A stretch of DNA of 64,000 bases from Alopecurus myosuroides (taxonomy: Eukaryota; Streptophyta; Magnoliopsida; Poales; Poaceae): NCBI GenBank assembly GCA_028641055.1, contig CM054060.1:317677344-317741343 (forward strand). Reading direction: 5' to 3'. The position numbers and the translations under genes were made by a program. Below the pieces are notes generated by a model, which worked only from the letters and a program-made list of their open reading frames with translations, made no database searches and had not been told where the DNA came from. Shown one piece after another: positions 56,676 through 64,000 of the stretch; positions within the stretch are counted from its first letter, which is position 1; each line of letters starts with the position of its first letter.

Positions 56676-57430
56676 GAAGTTCACATCAACATGTTCTTCT
56701 TGATCAACCAAAGAGGCTAAGGGAACATTGTTTGGATCAATAGGAGCATGGACATTAACAAGCATAGACATGATAGCATCAAGTCTATCACTCAAAGAGG
56801 AGGTTTCTTCAACATAATTTACCTTCTTACCAGTTGTAGCTCTATCAGTATGCCATTCAGAATAATTTACCATCATATTATCAAGAAAATTTATTGCTAC
56901 CCCCAAATCCAGAAGGTTTCTTGAAGAAAAATTCAGTCCTACATAAAAGGTTTGGATGATCATCCAAGTAGTCAGTCCATGAGTGAGAGAATTCTTCACT
57001 AAATATTTCATTCTTTACCAGATTTAGCAACATGCTCATTATCAAGTTGCTTAAAATTCATAATGCTACTTCTTAAAGAAATAATCTCAGCAGGAGGATA
57101 ATATTTTCTAATGAAAGCATCTTTACACTTAGTCCAAGAATCAATACTATTTCTAGGCAAAGATAGCAACCATTCTTTAGCTCTTCCTCTCAAAGTGAAA
57201 GGAAACAATTTCATTTTAATAATATCTCCATCTACATCTTTATATTTTTGCATCTCACATAGTTCAACAAAATTATTAAGATGGGCAGCGGCATCATCAG
57301 TACTAACACCATAAAATTGCTCTCTCATAACAAGGTTTAACAAAGCAGGCTTAATCTCATAAAAATCAGCAGTAGGAGCAGGTGGAGCAATAGGTGTGCT
57401 AATGAAATCACTGTTGTTGGTTCTAGTAGA
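56676..57430 (-). pseudogene. Element G gag, N-terminal part
   Basis: Read on minus. Athila-type gag with MREQFYGVSTDDAAAHLNNF and LRGRAKEWLLSLPRNSIDSW (57343-57008), then a frame change near 57005 to KNSLTHGLTTWMIIQTFYVG and VNYSEWHTDRATTGKKVNYV (57011-56690). A short segment normally found after RNLLDL seems deleted. The start codon is lost with the deletion toward the LTR. The frame continues at 41564 after element H. Confidence 0.7.
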
Positions 57431-57442
57431 GCAATAGGTGTG

Positions 57443-57807
57443 CTAATTAAATAGGCGAAAGGGAAGGGGCGGTGGAGGCCTGGGGGGGCCCACACCACCC
57501 CCTGGCGCAGCCAAGGGGGGCGCCGCCCTATGGTGTGGGCCCCCGAGGCCCCCGTCTAGGTCTCTTTGGGACTCCGTGGAACCTCCGGGGTTTGTAAGAC
57601 TTCCAGGCTTCGAATTTTCCTATTCCGAGAAAACTTCCAGAACAACTTTTCTGAAACTAAAAACAACAGAAAACAGGGAACTGGCTCTGTGGCATCTTGT
57701 CAATAGGTTAGTCCGGAAAATCGATAAAAATGACATAAAGTGTATAGCAAACATGTGGGAAATAACATGAAAACATCAGAAATTAGGGATACGTTTATGA
57801 CGTATCA
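57443..57807 (-). repeat. Element G 5' LTR, truncated at its TATA region
   Basis: On minus it starts TGATACGTCATAAACGTATC at 57807 and matches the first third of the element F LTR. It breaks off at CGCCTATTT, the TATA position. The rest of the LTR and the primer site are deleted. GCAATAGGTGTGCTAAT occurs twice at the break (about 57390 and 57426). Confidence 0.75.
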
Positions 57808-58625
57808 CTCACAAGACATGATTTGGGGTTCTAACATTGTTTTTTTTGTTTCCTATTTCTATTTTGAGTTCTATATGCATTTCCACTTGTTAGTTATGAT
57901 TTTTGTGTAATGTTGTTTGATTTGGTCTCATACTGAAAATAGGAGTTGATACTAGGTAGATGTATTGGTTAAATTGTCCCCGAGAAGAGTATGATATGAT
58001 ATGGTTGTGTTATTTCTTTTTGGTGGATTTGTTTCATTAATATATTATTTAATACTCCTATCATATCCAGACAAGAATGTTATTCCAGCTTATCATTTTA
58101 TGTTTAACCATTCTGTATTTGTCTCCCATTTGTAAGGTATTGCTCTTGAATGTATTTTTAGTTTATGATCAAAATCTCACTCTAGGCTTATCATGCGCTT
58201 TGTTTGGTCTTTGTTTTACTCACAGCTCCTAGATTTTAGGTTCACTGTTATACTATGTAGCCGGTCTAGGTTTATCCATCTTGCTGGTATTCAGTTAACT
58301 GTACTTCATTGTTTCTGTGTAAGCTACTATAGCAGTGGCACATGTTTACGTGTAAGCAAAATGGTCTATTCAACCTAAGACAACACTATACTAACTATGC
58401 TCATTGATAATCTATTGATATATTGCTACTGCTTGCTTAATTATAAGCCCGTGCTCCCTCTCCATGTGGATAATCTATGTTCTTTCTTATCAGTTTTGAA
58501 TCATCCCATGTATCAGTAAGCTTGTAGACTAGCTTACATTGTTTCTGAGTTGATGTGTTTGTGGGTGCAAGGTTGAGATGGGAAGTAGGAAGAATGCTCT
58601 GCTACCATAAGGTGAAGCACCAAAA
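57808..58625. other. AT-rich intergenic or intronic DNA
   Basis: Low-copy looking sequence with T-rich tracts and no supported coding region. It may be an intron or flank of the coding fragment that follows, since GTGGGTGCAAG|GTTGAG near 58573 is near its start. Confidence 0.4.
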
Positions 58626-58964
58626 TTGGATGTTGAAATCGTTGCTGGCGTGCTTAAGGAGAAAGTGAGGCAAAGTACATTCCCGAGGAATGATGGGCTC
58701 CAATCAAAACCTGGGGACGAGACCAGTAATGTTGTTGTTGTTGTGCATGTCCGTGACCATGAAGAGAAACTAGATAGGTCAGAGATGCAAACTGAAGCGA
58801 TGCGAGAAGAAATAGAGACAATCAGGAAGAGGGCGAAAGGCGCAGAGGCTGCAAACGCTCCACATGACAAGGAGCATGAGCAGCTGCGCTTGATGACAGA
58901 AGAACAAAATGAGAAGCGTGCTCCCTTGATGGCACTCTTTGGTGCTAAAGCTTCTGGAACCTGA
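58626..58964 (+). pseudogene. Unidentified coding fragment, 112 aa, coiled-coil C-terminus
   Basis: Open from an internal ATG at 58629 to a TGA near 58964, with a TAA in the same frame just upstream (about 58608). The second half is a charged helix (REEIETIRKRAKGAEAANAP, HEQLRLMTEEQNEKRAPLMA). It resembles C-terminal tails of plant transposase-associated or scaffold proteins only in composition. I do not recognise the family. Probably a fragment of a gene or DNA transposon. Confidence 0.35.
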
Positions 58965-59045
58965 TACTTCACTCGATGTGAAGGTTGCTCACTTGGTGAA
59001 CCTATGCCTCACTTGATGGGAAGGTTGCTCACTTGGTGAACCTGA
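58965..59045 (+). repeat. 39-bp tandem duplication
   Basis: GGTTGCTCACTTGGTGAACC recurs at about 58982 and 59021 with similar flanks (CACTCGATGTGAA and CACTTGATGGGAA). The 59046-59431 stretch after it is AT-rich with scattered GAACCTGATGC motifs and no gene. Confidence 0.65.
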
Positions 59046-59433
59046 TCCTTTTGGTATAAGATATGTGAACTTGATGCTTTTGGTAGCTTATGTTCTAAGT
59101 ACTTGAGTGCATTTTGCTAGCATTTTGATGCACATGAGGCTTCTATCTAAGTTATATGTGAACCTGATGCATTCTGCTACTGTACCTATGAACCTGATGC
59201 TATCAAACCTGGTAATGTTATGGGCTGACATAATATGTGCTTTATGTGCTTATATGAATTTGAATGTGAGTCTGGATTTGAATACGTATATGAATTTGAA
59301 CACTTTCTTAATTTGAATTTAAATTTAAATGCGGTAAATAGAACAATGGAAGAGGCCTTCATCCAAACACTATTGGACACTAAAATGGCCACAACCCAAA
59401 CCTTAGTTGGACTAATTTCAATAACTAACAATA

Positions 59434-59553
59434 CTCCCTCCGATCCAGAATAAGTGACGTAAACCATGAACTGTGTAAGTACAAACTTCTGAATGGGTTA
59501 CGACACTTTTTGTTTTTTGAGGGGTTACGACACTTAAATAGGATCATATGGAG
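59434..59553. mobile_element. Stowaway-like MITE (120 bp, diverged)
   Basis: CTCCCTCCGATCC on the left is matched imperfectly by the complement of the right end (GGATCATATGGAG). It is flanked by TA on both sides, the Tc1/mariner-type duplication. TAAGTGACGTAA and its counterpart extend the inverted repeat to about 30 bp. Confidence 0.6.
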
Positions 59554-59555
59554 TA

Positions 59556-60395
59556 TTTAAACTAGGCAGCCAGGGGTGTGGTAGCACGCATGCACATGAA
59601 TTGTCTTGTGTTCCGGTAATAGCTCCAACGGTCTGCACTGGTTGCGCTGGTCGCAGCAGCCCCTTTTTCATCCCCTTCCGCGTGGATCACCTTGGTGCTG
59701 CTCCTCGCCGCCCAAGTCGATGTCGTCTTGCTGCACCAACGATAGTGCTATGCATGACGGCTTGTTCACGCGATAGCCTCAGCGGTAGCTCTGCATGTAC
59801 ACCGGATGCTTCTCGGTGAGCGTGCCGGTACGGACTAAGCAGGCAAACACACAAAATGGCATACTCCTTTCGACCACTTTTATAAGATACACTTCTTACG
59901 ATTTCAATAAAAGTAGACGAAGCGAGCATTTAAGCTCCCTCTCAAAAAACCAATATTCATGCATGTCCCAATCTGAGGGGGCGGTGGCCCCCTATGGCCT
60001 AAACTACGCTTCGCCACTGTATGCGCTGATGCTTGTTAGTTGAGATTTGTATGTACTCACGAGAAGGCAAAGACGTTGCAACTATGGGGAAACATGGGTG
60101 TTATCGAACTAAAATTGAGGAAATTAATTAAAAGGAAGGCACTTCAGCTAGAGATATAATAGGAGAGGGTTAGCGGACGTTTCTAGCGGGATGAGATATG
60201 GGTGGCGAGAGAATTATGGGATGCGCGGTTAAGATGAGACGTTAAGTGTGGTGGCGTGTTTTTTTATGCAATATTGAGAAGCGCGACACCAACAATGGCG
60301 GTAGTAAAGATTATCATAGTGGCATGTTTGTAATTAACAATGGCATAATGGTAAATTGCTATAAGTGTGACACCAACCATCACAGTAATCTTAAT
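59556..60395. other. Intergenic region upstream of the F-box gene
   Basis: No supported gene. Near 59860-59910 CTCCTTTCGACCACTTTTATA may be half of another decayed Stowaway-like MITE. The open frames 59601-59819 and 59795-60043 lack domains. Confidence 0.45.
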
Positions 60396-60463
60396 ACTTC
60401 ATCCGTCCACTTTTATAAGTTACGGAGTACTTTGCATAACTTATAAAAGTGGACGGAGGAATA
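60396..60463. mobile_element. Stowaway-like MITE hairpin in the F-box gene promoter
   Basis: GTCCACTTTTATAAGTTA at 60405-60422 is exactly complementary to TAACTTATAAAAGTGGAC at 60438-60455. The ends are CTTCATCC and GGAGGAAT, with TA at both flanks. It is 68 bp, about 130 bp upstream of the start codon. Confidence 0.7.
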
Positions 60464-60591
60464 GTAATAAAAAAAATTAAAAATAAGAGCCAAAAAAGGC
60501 TGTGGGCCAAAAAAAAATATTGACTGCAAATATTCGACGGCCCAAACAATAAAAGACTAGGGGTGTGATTCCAGGCGGGAGCGATAGCGAA

Positions 60592-61827
60592 ATGACCACC
60601 AGCCGCCGCCGCCCCATCTCGTTGCCGCCGCCGGCGCTGGAGGACGACGACCTCCTCGCGGAGATCCTCCTCCGCCTCTCGCCGCAACCGTCCTCCCTCC
60701 CGCGCGCCTCTCTCGCCTGCAGGCGCTGGCGCCTTCTCGTCCACGACCCCGGCTTCCTCCGCCGCTTCCGCGCCCACCACCACTCCCGCGGCACTCTCCC
60801 CGTCCTCGGTTTCTTCACCGATCGAGACAACGGTATATCCTTCTTCCCTACCCTGGACGCCCCCGACAGCGTCCCTCCCGAGCGCTTCGGCCTGCAGATC
60901 ACCGGCCGCGCGGCGAACTGCCGGATCATCTGCTGCCGCGACGGCCTCGCGCTGCTTGTCAACGTGCATCCGGGACAGGTCCTGGTATGGGACCCCGTCA
61001 CCGGAGACCAGCGCCGCCTACCCCTTCCCGTGGCTTTCCGCAACATGAACAAGTTCTACAACGGGATGGTTCTTCGCTCTGCTGCTACTGTCGGAGACGG
61101 TGACCATTTCCGGTTCCAGGTGGTGTTTGTTCGCTGCATGAAGGTACCTCATGGGCGAGCGGTTGCTTGTGTTTACTCCTCGGATACCGGCGCGTGGGGT
61201 GATCTCATTCAGATATCGACGCCGCTTCTACGCAGACTTGCTGTGGCCACGTCGGGCTCCATGGTAGGGCGTTCCCTTTACTGGTCGCTTCATGGGAATT
61301 CGACGAACGCCACCCTTGAGTTTGATTTGGATAGGCAGAACCTAGCTGTGACTCCATTACACTTGAATGGATGGATTATGTCGGTGGCGGGTAGTGGACT
61401 TGGCTTGGTCTCTGTTTTGGGTCACAGAGCAGAACTATGGAAGAGGGAGACTGATTCTAATGGTGTAGCGACATGGCTGCCGACAAAAACCATTCATCTG
61501 GACAAACTTCTTCCCCTGAGCCCAGGGGACAGATTGGCCGTAGACTTCTCAGAGGAAAATGATATGCTGATCCTGGGGACAGTTGACGGTATCGGCGTCT
61601 TCACGGTCCACACAGAGTCATTGCAGTGCAGGAAACTTCCTGTAAACCTCAAGAAATTACCCCGTGCCTTTCAACCATTTGCAAGTGCTTATACTGCAGG
61701 TGATAAAATGCCTCTACATTGCAGGTAATATCTTTTCATTGGTGTATCATTGATTGTTTGACTCATGCTTGTAGATATGGGCGTTGATGCTGAACATGCT
61801 GGAGCTGAAATCTTGCACAATAGATAA
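60592..61827 (+). CDS. F-box protein, two exons (60592-61699, 61775-61827), 386 aa
   Basis: Probable substrate-recognition subunit of an SCF (SKP1-CUL1-F-box) ubiquitin ligase; the target is unknown. The start is the first ATG (60592, GCGAAATGA). Residues about 18-62 are the F-box (LLAEILLRLSPQPSSLPRAS, CRRWRLLVHDPGFLRRFRAH). The rest is the beta-rich C-terminal region of the large grass F-box families (ICCRDGLALLV, LVWDPVTGDQRRLPLP, SLQCRKLPV). The 5' end is very GC-rich, falling toward the 3' end, as in many grass genes. A GT-AG intron of 75 bp (CAG|GTGATA to TTGTAG|ATATGG) gives a tail ending EHAGAEILHNR, which resembles tails I recall from related grass proteins. Unspliced, the frame would stop at 61728. 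The frame is intact, so this is likely a functional gene. Confidence 0.8.
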
Positions 61828-62193
61828 GATGAATGCCCGGATTGACATGCTACTCAGATGCATTGGTTTAGCAGGTAATGTTGTAAGTTCTGTTGTTTGT
61901 CGGTAGCTCATCATTATCTTTTCTAGAACTTCTAATACGATATGGTGTATGCGAGGTCCAGTTTCTTCGATGTCGGTTGCAACGTATGCCGCATAGTTTT
62001 TGTTGTCCACATGATCAAAGTGCTATGACTAGATTCTTCATGAAAATTCTGCTGCCATTTTCGCATTTTTATATTTACCGTTACAAGTAAAGTAGTGGCC
62101 AAGTTGTGTTTTAAATACTGAACAGGGTGGGAAAAACTGGGTCAATTTTGGATAGAAGGAAATACCTTGATCCCTTTCTTGAGGCTTCTACTA
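61828..62193 (+). other. 3' flank or 3' untranslated region of the F-box gene
   Basis: No further coding sequence is supported. The sequence continues without stops of special meaning; GCAGGTAATG near 61874 could be a splice donor of an untranslated-region intron. Confidence 0.4.
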
Positions 62194-62295
62194 CTCCCTC
62201 CGCCTCAAAATAATTGTCATTGAGATGGATGTATTTAGATGTATTCAAGTCTAGATACATCCATTTCAACGACAATTATTTTGAGACGGAGGGAG
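62194..62295. mobile_element. Stowaway MITE (102 bp, well preserved)
   Basis: CTCCCTCCGCCTCAAAATAA and its complement at the right end (TTATTTTGAGACGGAGGGAG) form near-perfect terminal inverted repeats. TA flanks both ends (62192-62193, 62296-62297). The whole element folds into one hairpin. Confidence 0.92.
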
Positions 62296-62297
62296 TA

Positions 62298-63471
62298 ATA
62301 TGATTCTCTTGTAATTTTGGCTTGTTAGTAACAGTAACTTGCTAATAATTGGATCTGAAAAGTATGCCTATGAGGTTGGCACCATATGTATCTACTATCT
62401 GGTCCATGAGCATTCCGTGTGCCCATGATGACAAACAATGTTTTCAGTTATTTTCCAGTTCATTTTTCTCCTCTCGTGGAGGCATGTAAACCTCTGATCT
62501 TTTAGCTTCTACTGAGATCTGATGTGGACAAAAAACTTGAGAACATTTCAGCAATGAAAGATGAAGGTGTGCCAGACTGCAGGATAGACTAACTAATACT
62601 CATTTTTCTTCTATCTCAATTCTTATGTTCCTTTTGTGTAGTAGCGGCTCTAGCACTGATATGATTCAACCTTGAGATTATAAGCTACATGATGAACTTG
62701 ATGCTTGTACTGTTCGAACAATATGGTACAGAAACCGTGAAAGACAACTCACTGCTTTTGCAACAACGGGTAGTGCAGAATTTTTTGACAGGTGCTGCTC
62801 ATTGTTCCGCAGGTGCTATCTAGAGTGGTGTTCTTGTGGCTGAGATGCAGAAACAGCTTACTGCTATTGGTTCAAGTAGGATTGTAGAGTTAAGCACTCT
62901 AATTTGGAGATGACCTCCACGTTATGTTGTACTAGCATCTATTGATCGACTCTGAAGTAGCATCGTAGGATTTATAATCCTCTAATTTGCAGACTTCTAT
63001 CTACCGTCTATTTTCTGTAAGCTATTCAGCTGGCATGACATAATAATGGGGTAACTTCTTTGGTAAAGTGGGCGCCCTTATTTTTAGATGATCGCTTGTA
63101 CCTTTTGGTCGAAATATGCATCGATTTATGTAATGCAATGGTGTATTTGCTCTTGGGTTTGGCTCTGCCAGTCGATTATCCAATGGTGTCATTTACTGTA
63201 TATCTCGACATCTTGTGAGCAAGCTCACTTGTGGATAAGGATAGTAGATGATGGCGTTTCCTTGGTAAGGAGTAATCATAGGTTTTGATGACGGTCAATT
63301 TGTTTTCTTGAATGAAGACAGTTTTGGTCTTGCATTTCGTCGAAATCGAACACAGAAACCTGCAAATAACAAGTTGAAAAACACCGATGGTCTCACTACT
63401 AGGAGTTAAAGATATACAGCAGTCAATGAAGCAACTAACAGCTTCATTTTTCAGTCTTGCGCCTTTTCTTG
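62298..63471. other. Non-coding DNA between the F-box gene and the right-edge gene
   Basis: No supported gene. Sequence such as GATGAACTTGATGCTTGTAC near 62692-62711 reads like 3' untranslated sequence of F-box gene relatives, but that is an impression only. Confidence 0.35.
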
Positions 63472-63890
63472 TCAGACTTCACTAGGCCTTTTGTCATGAA
63501 GCCTAGAAGTCTTCGATATGTGATACCATACCTTCTTCTGCCTCCAGAGTTGTCGCTGCCTGCCTGAATTATTCTTTGGCTTTACTACTTGCTGAAACGT
63601 TTAACAGGTATAACCGTATAAATTGTCAACAAAAAGGGTATTAACTGTATAAGATTAATTAAAAATCCATACAGAATACCAATTCAATTTAAAAAAATCC
63701 ATACAGAATACCAATTCAATTTAAAGTTATTTTGGTCAGGCGAAACAATTAATATATAGGGCTAAAACCTGAGTAATAGCTATAGCCTGAGCATGTCGTT
63801 CAGCATGTGTTTCTGCCTCTTTCTCCAGCTCACCGTCACTGTTGAGCATCACCTTAAGCCTCCCATTTCCAAGTAGTTTTTTCGATCGAT
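63472..63890 (-). CDS. Probable last two exons of a minus-strand gene entering from the right (family unknown)
   Basis: Read on minus. An open stretch ending at 63769 reads KKLLGNGRLKVMLNSDGELE then KEAETHAERHAQAIAITQ. It is followed by a GT-AG intron (63768-63592, TTTCAG acceptor) and a last exon 63591-63472, 39 codons plus TGA, rich in Lys/Arg (KNNSGRQRQLWRQKK). Both sides of the intron are phase 0. The exon 5' boundary is not resolved; the frame is open back to about 63930. I do not recognise the protein. It could be chance, but the exon-like composition and matching phases argue for a gene. Confidence 0.4.
63662..63725. repeat. 32-bp perfect tandem duplication
   Basis: ATCCATACAGAATACCAATT starts at 63665 and again at 63697. 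It lies inside the proposed intron of the right-edge gene. Confidence 0.85.
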
Positions 63891-64000
63891 CGATAACTCT
63901 TACATTTGGTTTAAGATTGTTTCTTTATATGCAACCTTCTCCCTTAGAAATTTTATATAAACAGGACAGAAACATTAGCTTTCTTCTGATTCCTTACCTT

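Larger units (their letters stand above)
38118..57807 (-). mobile_element. Athila-like element G, minus strand, split by element H, 3' end lost
   Basis: Read on minus from 57807: a truncated LTR (57807-57443), a gag-protease frame (57430-56676 then 41564-40288), and a 3' untranslated region (40287-38118). No RT, RNase H or integrase follows the protease, so it is a gag-protease-only non-autonomous element. The 3' LTR is lost at the palindrome junction. Element H is inserted in gag with target duplication GAAGT. Confidence 0.8.

Noticed and set aside
33644..57807. A single element with LTRs in inverted orientation
   Set aside because: The flanks GACCA and CTCAC do not match as a target duplication, and the F and G arms differ by about 10%, so they are two elements.

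Overview
This is plant nuclear DNA, almost certainly from a large-genome grass of the Pooideae (wheat, barley, oat or ryegrass relatives). The evidence is the layered LTR retrotransposons, Athila-like elements with a tRNA-Asp primer site and the LTR style known from wheat Sabrina/WHAM-type families, Stowaway MITEs with CTCCCTCC ends, and a GC-rich grass-type F-box gene. About 90% of the window is transposable element. No rRNA gene, functional tRNA gene, CRISPR array or bacterial feature was seen.

Layout. 1-6378 is a giant-LTR non-autonomous element (LARD-1, minus) inserted in the 3' part of an Athila-like element (6379-9031, plus). 9302-33015 is an old Tat-type Ty3/Gypsy element (element B, minus) with a perfect 5-bp target duplication. 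It contains a solo LTR (9507-11779) that itself carries a small hAT-like element (about 10581-11437). It also contains a 320-bp CACTA element (15056-24763) split by a second giant-LTR element (LARD-2, 15367-24749). 33644-38092 (element F, plus) and 38118-57807 (element G, minus) are two related Athila-like elements fused tail to tail into an imperfect palindrome. The gag of G is split by a young, structurally complete Tat-type element (element H, plus, 41565-56675). From about 57808 rightwards the DNA is genic: an unidentified coding fragment, three Stowaway MITEs, one F-box gene (60592-61827, two exons), and the probable last two exons of a minus-strand gene at the right edge.

Most notable content. 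Element H carries, besides gag-pol, an eight-exon gene on the opposite strand (55127 to 50061) with its own TATA box. All seven introns are GT-AG and the exon phases match. Its first exon resembles the 'putative gypsy type transposon' family (Pfam PF04195). Element B has the decayed counterpart in the same antisense position. The gag-pol of H is one continuous frame with two UAG stops and a lost zinc-finger cysteine. B has lost the reverse-transcriptase core. The two LARDs have 4.4-4.7 kb LTRs, internal domains under 1 kb, and a tRNA-like segment with Pol III A- and B-box matches inside the LTR. Nesting order, from target duplications: B before CACTA before LARD-2; B before solo LTR before hAT; G before H.
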